From the NCBI GenBank assembly GCA_002441045.1, contig DJWQ01000014.1, forward strand, positions 1 to 13,975: 13,975 bases of DNA, written 5' to 3'. Position 1 is the stretch's first letter. Each line of letters opens with the position of its first letter. Source of the DNA: Firmicutes bacterium UBA6226. GTDB lineage: Bacteria; Bacillota_A; Clostridia; Peptostreptococcales; Acidaminobacteraceae. Shown piece after piece: positions 7,075 through 13,975 of this stretch. A model generated the notes under the pieces. The model made no database searches. It was not told where the DNA came from and saw only the letters and a list, made by a program, of their open reading frames with translations. The translations under genes and the position numbers were made by a program.

Positions 7075-7931
7075 TGGGTAGAAAAAAAGTCGTCAAAGGG
7101 CTGTTAACTTTAGTTACAATCGTATTATTTCTTTTAACGATTTTTCCATTTTTTATCGTTTTGATTAACTCAGCAAAAGCCTCTTTAGAAATCATTACAG
7201 ATCCGATTGCTTTTCCAGCAAAATGGTCGCAGCTTTTTACCAATATTAAAACCATCTGGACAAATCCAAGTGTTAAATATGCTTCAAGTGTCTACTATTC
7301 TGCGATTATTACTGCATTTTCACTGATATTGATTGCAGTAACTTCTGCAATGGCAGCATGGGTATTGGTAAGGAGAAAATCTAGAAGTTCAACAATCATA
7401 TTTTTGATTTTTATAAGTGGTTTGATTATTCCTTTCCAAGTGGTTATGTTCCCATTGGTATCGTTATTTAGAAACATTTATGAAGTAACTGGCATTAGGA
7501 TGCTCAGAACGGTACATGGTATGATCTTTGCTTATATTGGATTTGGTGCACCGCTTGCAGTATTCATGTTCCACGGATTTATCAAATCGATACCGTTTGA
7601 GCTAGAAGAAGCTGCCGTAATAGATGGTTGCTCTAAACCACAGATTTTCTTTAAGATTATTTTACCAATATTAAAACCAATTTTTGTGACCATCAGTATT
7701 TTAAATGCAATATGGATTTGGAATGATTTCTTATTGCCTTCGCTCATTTTAGGTGTTGGACAAGAGGTTCAAACGATTCCACTAGCGATCCGGGCATTTG
7801 CAGGCTCCTTTGTTAAACAATGGGACTTGATTATGACAGCAGTTCTCATGGCAGCATTCCCGATAATTGTAGGCTTTATAATAGGGCAAAAACACATCAT
7901 CAAAGGTATGGTATCAGGCTCCATCAAGTGA
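7074..7931 (+). CDS. Sugar ABC transporter permease, MalG/UgpE-like (CUT1)
   Basis: The protein has 285 residues and starts at the ATG that overlaps the previous stop by one base; GAGG lies just upstream inside the end of the first permease gene. An N-terminal helix at about 10-36 carries the usual FPFFIVLINSAKA pattern, with five more helices after it. The EAA loop is at about 179-198 (EEAAVIDGCSKPQIFFKIILP), the contact site for the ATPase, and WNDFLLP near residue 220 is the conserved MalG-type motif. It completes the transmembrane channel with the upstream permease. The length is normal for the family and nothing in it looks broken. Confidence 0.95.
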   Translation: MGRKKVVKGLLTLVTIVLFLLTIFPFFIVLINSAKASLEIITDPIAFPAKWSQLFTNIKTIWTNPSVKYASSVYYSAIITAFSLILIAVTSAMAAWVLVRRKSRSSTIIFLIFISGLIIPFQVVMFPLVSLFRNIYEVTGIRMLRTVHGMIFAYIGFGAPLAVFMFHGFIKSIPFELEEAAVIDGCSKPQIFFKIILPILKPIFVTISILNAIWIWNDFLLPSLILGVGQEVQTIPLAIRAFAGSFVKQWDLIMTAVLMAAFPIIVGFIIGQKHIIKGMVSGSIK

Positions 7932-7984
7932 TATAGTCTAATAAGTAGGAATATTTATATGACGTAATAGTTATGGAGGTAGAT

Positions 7985-8998
7985 GTGAAAATAACGATCA
8001 ACGAGATAGCAAGAAGAGCAGGTGTTTCAAAGGCAACGGTTTCAAGAGTGCTCAATAATTCGAAACCCGTTAGCGACGAAATTCGTTCTCGCGTATTAGC
8101 GGTTATTGAAGACACCAATTTCAAACCCAATGCAGTGGCTAGAAGTCTGTCGCTTAGAAAGTCTCATCTGATCGGCATTATCATACCTGATTTATCAAAT
8201 CCTGTTTTTTCAAGAATTATCTCTGGTATCGAATCGCAGATTAGAAATTTGGATTACTCACTATTAATCACTGCAACAGATTTTGATATAGATATGAAGA
8301 TTCAGCACATTCACATCCTAAAAGACAAAGGCGTAGATGGGTTGATTCTGGTGACGGATCATGGTAATGAACAGTTTTTTCAAGCGATGCTAGATTTTGA
8401 TAAGCCAATTGTTATGATTGGCTCTGAAAGCTATGTCAAAACGATTCCAGTGGTTAGAATTGATAATTATACAGCTGCAAAAGAAGCAACTGAATATCTA
8501 CTTAGCTTAGGACATAGGCAGATTGGAATGGTACGAGGCCCACTCACTGACCCACAATCAGGACTTGAGCGCTTTTTTGGTTACAGAGATGCAATGGTGG
8601 CAGCGGGCTACTATGATGAGTCTCTTGTAGCAGAAGGGTGGTATTCCTTCGATGATGGTTATCGTGCTATGGAGCTTCTGCTCTCGAAGAAAAAAGCCGT
8701 TTCAGCAGTATTTTGTGCCTGTGACCTTATGGCAATTGGTGCAATTAGGTATGCTACTGAGCAGCGAATTAATGTGCCAGAAGAAATTTCAGTTGTTGGA
8801 TTTGACGATGTAGATATTGCAAGAATGTATGCACCGTCGTTAACTACCATTAAACAACCGTTTGAAGAATCCGGAGAATTGGCCATAGACGAGCTGATCG
8901 AGATGATTGAGAATAAAGATCGTCCGATAAAAAATAGTCATCATATTCTTAAACATCAGCTTGTTGTAAGAGAGAGCACGATTGGGATTAAGAAGTAG
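7985..8998 (+). CDS. LacI/GalR-family transcriptional repressor of the sugar locus
   Basis: I take GTG 7985 as start: GGAGG (7975-7979) precedes it by 5 bases, whereas the in-frame ATG at 7973 overlaps that site and has none of its own. The 337-residue protein begins with the LacI helix-turn-helix (TINEIARRAGVSKATVSRVLNN, about residues 4-25) and the hinge NAVARSL (49-55) whose Leu enters the minor groove at a central CpG. Residues from about 60 form the sugar-binding core (HLIGIIIPDLSNPVFS, VVGFDDVDIARMYAPSLTTI). It sits between the permease and ATPase genes, so it is transcribed with what it controls. The two GAAACCGGTTTC palindromes in the locus promoters fit as its operators, which gives negative autoregulation through the operon. 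The inducer is probably the imported sugar or a product; that is inference. Confidence 0.94.
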   Translation: MKITINEIARRAGVSKATVSRVLNNSKPVSDEIRSRVLAVIEDTNFKPNAVARSLSLRKSHLIGIIIPDLSNPVFSRIISGIESQIRNLDYSLLITATDFDIDMKIQHIHILKDKGVDGLILVTDHGNEQFFQAMLDFDKPIVMIGSESYVKTIPVVRIDNYTAAKEATEYLLSLGHRQIGMVRGPLTDPQSGLERFFGYRDAMVAAGYYDESLVAEGWYSFDDGYRAMELLLSKKKAVSAVFCACDLMAIGAIRYATEQRINVPEEISVVGFDDVDIARMYAPSLTTIKQPFEESGELAIDELIEMIENKDRPIKNSHHILKHQLVVRESTIGIKK

Positions 8999-9054
8999 GA
9001 CTGTCGATCAGTGGAGTAATTGGTTAGAGTTATCATCAGTTTGGGAGGATGAAT

Positions 9055-10140
9055 ATGGCAAATGTAAGCATTTCAAACTTAAACAAAAGGTATCCAAATG
9101 GCTTTCATGCAGTAAAGGATGTTAGCCTTGATATTGCAGATAAAGAATTTATGATCTTGGTTGGTCCATCTGGTTGTGGTAAAACGACCACGCTACGTAT
9201 GATTGCTGGACTTGAAGATATAACCAGTGGTGAGATGAGAATTGGCGATATGCTTGTTAACGAGGTGTCACCTAAAGATAGAAATATAGCAATGGTGTTC
9301 CAAAACTATGCATTATATCCGCACATGTCAGTTTATGATAATATGGCTTTTGGTCTAAAGCTTAAGAAAACGCCTAAGACTGAAATCGATGAGCGCATCA
9401 ATAAGGCTGCTCGTATTTTGGACATTGAATCCTTACTTAAACGTAAACCAAAGCAACTATCAGGCGGTCAGCGCCAACGTGTCGCTTTAGGGCGTGCAAT
9501 TGTAAGAAAACCTGAAGTTTTCCTTATGGATGAGCCACTTTCAAATCTCGATGCAAAACTGCGCGTACAGATGAGAGCTGAGTTAATTAAACTACACAAT
9601 GATTTACAAACAACTTTTATCTATGTTACACATGATCAAACTGAAGCCATGACGATGGGAACAAGGATTTGCGTTATGAATTCTGGCGTTGTACAGCAAG
9701 TTGCGGATCCAAGAACCATTTATAATCGTCCTGCAAATTTATTTGTCGCTGGTTTTATAGGCGCACCTCAGATGAATTTCTTTCCAGGAAAAGTCATCGA
9801 GGGTAGCATGGTTGAGGTAGAGTCGCAAACCTTTCAATTAAATGACGAGCTGAAAGAAGCCGTTAAAGCTAAGAGCAAGTCTAATGCTGATGTAACTGTG
9901 GGCATTCGACCAGAAGATATTCGCTTAGGTACAAAGGATGAGGGCATCCCAGGAAAAGTTGAAGTTACAGAGCTCTTAGGTAGCGATTTGAACGTGTACT
10001 TTAAAATTGGTCAACGCAACTATATTTTGAAAACGGACGCCTCAAGAGGTTTGAAAATTGGTGATGATATCTATCCTGTTTTTAACTCAGATAAGATACA
10101 TTTATTTGATGTTGAAACGGAATCGTCACTTCTTTACTAA
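9055..10140 (+). CDS. Sugar ABC transporter ATP-binding protein, MsmK/UgpC/MalK type
   Basis: The ATG at 9055 lies 6 bases after GGGAGG (9043-9048); the ATG at 9049 touches that site and is rejected. The 361-residue protein has all ATPase motifs: Walker A GPSGCGKTT (37-45), Q-loop Gln83, signature LSGGQ (135-139), Walker B VFLMDE (155-160), D-loop NLDAK and switch His193. After about residue 235 follows the TOBE-type regulatory domain with GIRPEDIRLG, the mark of the CUT1 MalK/MsmK/UgpC group. It energises the importer formed by the two permeases and the binding lipoprotein. MsmK-type ATPases can serve several importers in one cell; having a copy in this operon suggests a dedicated partner, though sharing is not excluded. 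The repressor gene separates it from the permease genes. Confidence 0.96.
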   Translation: MANVSISNLNKRYPNGFHAVKDVSLDIADKEFMILVGPSGCGKTTTLRMIAGLEDITSGEMRIGDMLVNEVSPKDRNIAMVFQNYALYPHMSVYDNMAFGLKLKKTPKTEIDERINKAARILDIESLLKRKPKQLSGGQRQRVALGRAIVRKPEVFLMDEPLSNLDAKLRVQMRAELIKLHNDLQTTFIYVTHDQTEAMTMGTRICVMNSGVVQQVADPRTIYNRPANLFVAGFIGAPQMNFFPGKVIEGSMVEVESQTFQLNDELKEAVKAKSKSNADVTVGIRPEDIRLGTKDEGIPGKVEVTELLGSDLNVYFKIGQRNYILKTDASRGLKIGDDIYPVFNSDKIHLFDVETESSLLY

Positions 10141-10177
10141 AGAAAAAACGTAACTGAACAGAAGGTTCGTACACATC

Positions 10178-10203
10178 AAAGCGCTTTAGTGATAAAGCGC
10201 TTT
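10178..10203 (+). promoter_or_regulatory. Perfect 11-bp hairpin made of two AAAGCGCTTT palindromes before the fusion gene
   Basis: AAAGCGCTTTA (10178-10188) pairs with TAAAGCGCTTT (10193-10203) around GTGA. Each arm also contains the self-complementary AAAGCGCTTT, which resembles the core of catabolite-responsive (cre) sites bound by CcpA. No T-run follows, so it is a weak terminator at best. It could be an RNA hairpin, a processing or pausing site, or a double operator; it ends 10 bases before the ribosome site of the fusion gene. Confidence 0.6.
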
Positions 10204-10224
10204 CTCAAATAATAGGAGAAAAGC

Positions 10225-13122
10225 ATGTGGAAATTAATAACAGACAGCTACAATTTTTTAAACCAAGCTTATGAAGAAAGCTTATACATGGTAGGCAATG
10301 GCTATATTGGCGTTCGTGGTAATTTTGAAGAAGGATACGCAGTCGGAGATAGTATTAGAGGAACCTATATCAATGGACTTTACGATCGCGTACCGATGAT
10401 TCATGCAGAAATGGCATATGGTTTTCCAACGGTACAAGACAAACAGCCAAGGATTTTAGATACGCAAACCTGTCAAATTATTCTCGATGGTGAACAAGTC
10501 CTTCTCGTTGATGGAAAATATACCGATTATCACAGAGCTTTGGATTTCCAAAGTGGTGAATCCACTCGACATTATAAATACTTTACAAGTCAGGGAAAAA
10601 CTGCTGAAATATCTTTTAAAAGATTGGCCTCCTTAAAGCATGTTAATTTCTTGCTTTATCAGATAGAGGTTATTTATGATGGTGAAATTGAGTTGATTAG
10701 TTTATGTGACACAGAAATACAGAATTATGCGAATCCAAACGACCCAAGAACTGGCCAAGGACATACTAAGTTGATGGATTTGGTTTCTCTAATTGCAGTA
10801 GATCAAAATGTCTATGCCTTAATGCGCACGCACACGACTCAAATCGAACAAGCGGTAGCTATTGGTCATACCATCCTACACACGCAATATGGAACCATGG
10901 AGCATGAGAAAAACGAAGGTAAGCTGTTTACAAAAATAAAAGGGTATGGGCGTATTGGTCTTGAGAAAAAATGTGTTTTTACGGATGCTTTGAGATCCAC
11001 ATCGCCTCTTGAGACCGCTCGTGATATGCTGGACTATTACTCTGGAAAAAGCTATGACGTTTTTTTGGAGGAACAAAAAGAATATTTAGATGAGTTTTGG
11101 TACCAATCTGGGATTGAAATCGTGGGAGATACGGATGCTCAGTTAGCCGTTCGACTAATGCAATATCAATTGCTTCAGTCGGTAGGTGTAGATCGATTTT
11201 CAAATGTTGCTGCTAAGGGGCTTTCAGGAGAAGGGTATGAAGGACATTACTTCTGGGATACAGAGATCTATATTCTTCCAGTACTTCAGCTGAGCCAGCC
11301 TTCGAAGGCAAAGGCTTTGCTCAGCTACAGACATCGATTGTTACCCTTTGCTAGAGAGCGTGCGAAGCAACTTGGTCATCATAAAGGTGCAGCTTTTGCA
11401 TGGCGTACGATTTCTGGTATAGAATGCTCGGGTTATTTTCCAGCTGGAACCGCACAATATCACATCAATTCAGATATTGCATATGCATTTATTCAGTACT
11501 ATCTTTATACGCAAGATTTGATTTTTATGGCAGAAAAAGGCTTTGAAGTCATTTTGGAAACCGCTAGGCTATGGTTAAGCATCGGCCATTATGTAAATGG
11601 GAAGTTTCAAATTCACGATGTAACAGGACCAGATGAATACACTGCGATCGTCAACAATAACTACTATACGAATGCGATGGTTAAGTATCACTTTTATTGG
11701 ACATTCAAGTTGTTTCAACTGATGGAACAGAGCCGTTCGACGACTATTACACATTTGTTTGAGGATTTGAAACATCGTTTAGATGTTCAACAGGTAGAGC
11801 TTAATGAAATGTTAATTGCATCAGAAAATATGTTTTTTCCATACGATCAAACGAGAGGAATGTTCGCACAGGATGATTCATTCTTAAACAAACCGCTTTG
11901 GCCAAAGGAGATTGAGTATTCTAAAAGACCTTTGCTCCTTCATTATCATCCGCTTACGATTTATCGTCATCAAGTGATTAAACAAGCGGATACGGTTTTG
12001 GCGCACATGCTTTTAGAGCAATACGCATCTGAAAGTGATATAGAAAATGGCTTCAATTATTATGAATCTGTCACGACGCATGACAGCTCGTTATCTAGCT
12101 GTATTTATGGAATTATGGCTTCGCGTGTAGGACAAAATGAAAAAGCATTTGAGTATTTTGGCGAATCTTTGATGTTAGATTTGAAAGATACGCATAAGAA
12201 TACAAAAGATGGGCTACACATGGCAAACATGGCTGGATCGATATTGAGTGTTACTGCAGGATTTGCAGGACTACGCATCGATGAAGATTACCTTCAGTTT
12301 CGACCGCAAAAGCCTGCAAGCTGGGAAGAGTTTTCTTTTAAACTACACTATCAAGATCGATTGATCAAAGTAACTGTAGGGGAGGAATTTAAAGTCAATC
12401 TATTAGAGGGTGAAGAGCTGTATATAAAAGTTTGGGATCAGGTTCACTTGATAGAGCCTGAACAGCCAAACTATAAAGCAGTGGTCTTTGATATGGATGG
12501 CGTGTTAACTGAAACCAGTAAAGCACACTATCAAGCTTGGGTAGATTTAGCTACAGAACTTGGTTTTGAAGTGCCTGAAACACTTGAGGATGAAGTAAGA
12601 GGTATCTCTAGAATGGATTCTCTTGAAATTGTTTTAGGTTATGGCGGGTTAACAGATGCATATACCGAAGAAGAAAAAGAGGCTTTAGCCACTAAAAAGA
12701 ATGAAATTTATCTTTCGTATATCAGTGATTATTCGCCGCTTAATCTTGCACCAGGGGCGTTTGATTTACTGATGATGCTGAAAACAAAGAAAATAAAAAT
12801 TGCACTTGCTTCAGCGAGTAAAAATGCACCGATGCTACTGAAAGCGATGGGAATTGAGAGCTTTTTCGATGTGGTCGTTGATCCATCAACCATTGAAAAT
12901 GGTAAACCTGCTCCCGATATTTTCTTAAAGGCAGCAGAACTTTTAAGATTGTCACCTAAGCTTTGTATCGGTGTTGAAGATGCTTATGCAGGGATAGAAA
13001 GCATCACCTTAGCAGGCATGACACCACTTGGAATCGGTTCTAAAAATGTCCTTTCAAATTGTGAAATGGTATTTAGTGGACTTGATTCATTACAACACTT
13101 TCTCATTAATCATTTGCTATAA
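10225..13122 (+). CDS. Bifunctional GH65 disaccharide phosphorylase / beta-phosphoglucomutase fusion
   Basis: One uninterrupted 965-residue frame starts at ATG 10225, 6 bases after AGGAG. Residues 1 to about 745 are a complete GH65 phosphorylase: N-terminal beta-sandwich, (alpha/alpha)6 barrel with GHYFWDTE (Asp345), the general acid Glu471 in HDVTGPDEY, KQAD (586-589), and the phosphate-site stretch THDSSLSS (618-625). It would split an alpha-glucoside with phosphate to beta-glucose 1-phosphate. Residues about 751-965 are a full HAD-type beta-phosphoglucomutase: FDMDG with Asp756 and Asp758, His768, Arg796 (GISRMDS), Ser863-Ala864 (ASASKN), Lys894 (GKPAPD) and Glu918-Asp919, all matching the Lactococcus enzyme. 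The second step gives glucose 6-phosphate. The acceptor loop at 393-417 lacks the CHNE-type sequence I recall for maltose phosphorylases, so trehalose, kojibiose, nigerose or another substrate is as likely. The enzyme is cytoplasmic. Confidence 0.93.
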   Translation: MWKLITDSYNFLNQAYEESLYMVGNGYIGVRGNFEEGYAVGDSIRGTYINGLYDRVPMIHAEMAYGFPTVQDKQPRILDTQTCQIILDGEQVLLVDGKYTDYHRALDFQSGESTRHYKYFTSQGKTAEISFKRLASLKHVNFLLYQIEVIYDGEIELISLCDTEIQNYANPNDPRTGQGHTKLMDLVSLIAVDQNVYALMRTHTTQIEQAVAIGHTILHTQYGTMEHEKNEGKLFTKIKGYGRIGLEKKCVFTDALRSTSPLETARDMLDYYSGKSYDVFLEEQKEYLDEFWYQSGIEIVGDTDAQLAVRLMQYQLLQSVGVDRFSNVAAKGLSGEGYEGHYFWDTEIYILPVLQLSQPSKAKALLSYRHRLLPFARERAKQLGHHKGAAFAWRTISGIECSGYFPAGTAQYHINSDIAYAFIQYYLYTQDLIFMAEKGFEVILETARLWLSIGHYVNGKFQIHDVTGPDEYTAIVNNNYYTNAMVKYHFYWTFKLFQLMEQSRSTTITHLFEDLKHRLDVQQVELNEMLIASENMFFPYDQTRGMFAQDDSFLNKPLWPKEIEYSKRPLLLHYHPLTIYRHQVIKQADTVLAHMLLEQYASESDIENGFNYYESVTTHDSSLSSCIYGIMASRVGQNEKAFEYFGESLMLDLKDTHKNTKDGLHMANMAGSILSVTAGFAGLRIDEDYLQFRPQKPASWEEFSFKLHYQDRLIKVTVGEEFKVNLLEGEELYIKVWDQVHLIEPEQPNYKAVVFDMDGVLTETSKAHYQAWVDLATELGFEVPETLEDEVRGISRMDSLEIVLGYGGLTDAYTEEEKEALATKKNEIYLSYISDYSPLNLAPGAFDLLMMLKTKKIKIALASASKNAPMLLKAMGIESFFDVVVDPSTIENGKPAPDIFLKAAELLRLSPKLCIGVEDAYAGIESITLAGMTPLGIGSKNVLSNCEMVFSGLDSLQHFLINHLL

Positions 13123-13136
13123 AACTCTCATTTGTG

Positions 13137-13165
13137 AAAGGTCCATTCGGCGGAATGGGCTTTTT
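13137..13165 (+). terminator. Rho-independent terminator closing the sugar locus
   Basis: GTCCATTC (13141-13148) pairs with GAATGGGC (13153-13160) around GGCG, with one T-G wobble, and A-T pairs extend the stem into the five-T tail. It begins 14 bases after the stop of the fusion gene. Confidence 0.85.
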
Positions 13166-13259
13166 GCATTTTAAGATGTGGCAATTCATAGTGAAATCCG
13201 TTACCCCTGATAAATTTGTGGTATCATTTAGTTATACTTACTTTCAAAGGAGAAATACG

Positions 13260-13964
13260 ATGGCTTCAAAATTAATCTTTGTTGCAGACGATGAACTCAA
13301 TATAAGAGAGCTGATCAAGTCATTTTTAGTGAGTGCTGGTTTCGAAGTTAGGGCATTTGCAAACGGCGATTTACTTTATAAAGCGTTTTTAGAGGAAAAA
13401 CCTGATCTAATTGTTTTAGATATTATGATGCCTGGAACAGATGGCTTGACACTCTGCACTCAGATAAGAGAAAGGTCTATCGTACCGATTATTATCGTAT
13501 CAGCGCGTGACAGTGAACTAGATCGAATTACAGGTATAACCATAGGCAGTGATGACTACCTCGTTAAGCCCTTTTCGCCAGTTGAATTAGTGGCTAGAAT
13601 TAATGCGCTCTTTAGAAGAATGGCATTTGATAATAAAACAAATGATCTCAAAACAGAAATTACCTTTAAGGATATGGTGATCAAACCTAAGACCAGAGAA
13701 ATTTTATATAAAGGTGATGTGATTGATGTATCGCCAACAGAATACACATTTATGCTTTATTTATTTGAACATCAAGACCGTGCTGTTTCTAGAGAAGAAC
13801 TATTAAAAAATGTGTGGCAGTTTGAATCTCAAGTTGATACTAGAGCAACGGACGATGTTGTCAAACGTCTGAGAAAAAAATTAGCGGCTACAAATGTTCG
13901 AATAGAAGCTGTTTGGGGGTTCGGGTTTAAGCTTGAGGAGGCAATAGATGCAAGCGAAAAATAA
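13260..13964 (+). CDS. OmpR/PhoB-family response regulator
   Basis: The start is ATG 13260, 7 bases after AAAGGAG (13246-13252); the longer open frame from 13134 begins inside the preceding terminator. The 234-residue protein has a receiver domain (about 4-118) with acidic pocket Asp10-Asp11, phosphorylation site Asp54 (LIVLDIMMPG), Ser81 and Lys103 (LVKPF), then a winged-helix DNA-binding domain (about 130-228) with SPTEYTFMLYLF and DDVVKRLRKKL, the recognition-helix region. All key residues are present, so it should be active. TTGCAT (13164-13169), 17 bases, CATAGT (13187-13192) is a weak candidate promoter just after the sugar-locus terminator. The gene overlaps the next start by 17 bases, the usual layout with a sensor kinase. 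Nothing ties it directly to sugar uptake; adjacency alone is weak evidence. The regulated genes are unknown. Confidence 0.95.
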   Translation: MASKLIFVADDELNIRELIKSFLVSAGFEVRAFANGDLLYKAFLEEKPDLIVLDIMMPGTDGLTLCTQIRERSIVPIIIVSARDSELDRITGITIGSDDYLVKPFSPVELVARINALFRRMAFDNKTNDLKTEITFKDMVIKPKTREILYKGDVIDVSPTEYTFMLYLFEHQDRAVSREELLKNVWQFESQVDTRATDDVVKRLRKKLAATNVRIEAVWGFGFKLEEAIDASEK

Positions 13965-13975
13965 CAATAAAAAAA
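13948..13975 (+). CDS. Start of an overlapping gene, probably the sensor histidine kinase (cut by window end)
   Basis: ATG 13948 follows GAGGAGG (13935-13941) by 6 bases and opens a frame (MQAKNNNKK) that runs off the window, overlapping the response regulator by 17 bases. A good ribosome site inside the end of a response regulator gene usually marks the partner kinase; no domain can be seen in nine codons, so the product is inferred from context only. Confidence 0.6.

Noticed and set aside
7973..7984. ATG start for the LacI-family gene
   Set aside because: The only ribosome site (GGAGG 7975-7979) lies after this ATG and fits GTG 7985, which also gives the usual LacI N-terminus.
13191..13204. 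GTGAAATCCGTTAC resembling the GAAACCGGTTTC operator
   Set aside because: Only 9 of the 12 core bases match and the palindrome is broken, so it is not better than chance as a third operator.
13134..13259. Longer N-terminus for the response regulator
   Set aside because: The extra 42 codons read through a terminator hairpin and have no receiver-domain similarity; ATG 13260 has a clear ribosome site.
1..13975. Mobile elements, CRISPR arrays, tRNA or rRNA genes
   Set aside because: No transposase, spaced direct-repeat array, cloverleaf or rRNA-like stretch was seen; the only repeats are the paired promoter elements and hairpins listed.

Overview
The window is AT-rich with strong AGGAGG-type ribosome binding sites, the standard genetic code (UGA acts as stop, UGG as Trp), a Gram-positive style lipoprotein sugar-binding protein and a MsmK-type sugar ATPase. 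This fits a low-GC Bacillota (Firmicutes). The sequence does not place it further. All supported genes are on the + strand.

Layout. (1) 1-2575: the 3' half of an MMPL/RND-type membrane protein, then an overlapping gene for a secreted protein with xxxLxxG heptads, closed by a terminator at 2633-2661. (2) 2761-13165: a carbohydrate locus. It holds a cytoplasmic amylosucrase-like GH13 enzyme; a CUT1 sugar ABC importer (lipoprotein binding protein, two permeases); a LacI-family repressor; the MsmK/UgpC-type ATPase; and a 965-residue fusion of a GH65 disaccharide phosphorylase with beta-phosphoglucomutase. It ends in a terminator at 13137-13165. (3) 13260-13975: an OmpR-type response regulator, overlapped by the first codons of another gene, probably its sensor kinase.

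How the sugar genes fit together (inference). The importer brings in a disaccharide or small alpha-glucoside. The GH13 enzyme would act on sucrose, giving fructose plus alpha-glucan or transglucosylation products. The GH65 half would split an alpha-glucobiose with phosphate to beta-glucose 1-phosphate, and the fused mutase half would turn that into glucose 6-phosphate. Two sigma-A-like promoters, before the amylosucrase gene and before the binding-protein gene, each carry the same 18-base sequence with the perfect palindrome GAAACCGGTTTC between the -35 and -10 boxes. This is very probably the operator of the LacI-family protein encoded in the same cluster. A terminator hairpin after the binding-protein gene probably lowers expression of the downstream genes, and another hairpin made of tandem AAAGCGCTTT palindromes lies just before the fusion gene.

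Most notable points: the GH65/beta-PGM fusion; a sucrose-type GH13_4 enzyme inside an importer operon; and the start of that enzyme's gene, where the only start properly spaced from a near-perfect Shine-Dalgarno is ACG, while the upstream ATGs lie in or next to the promoter -10 box.
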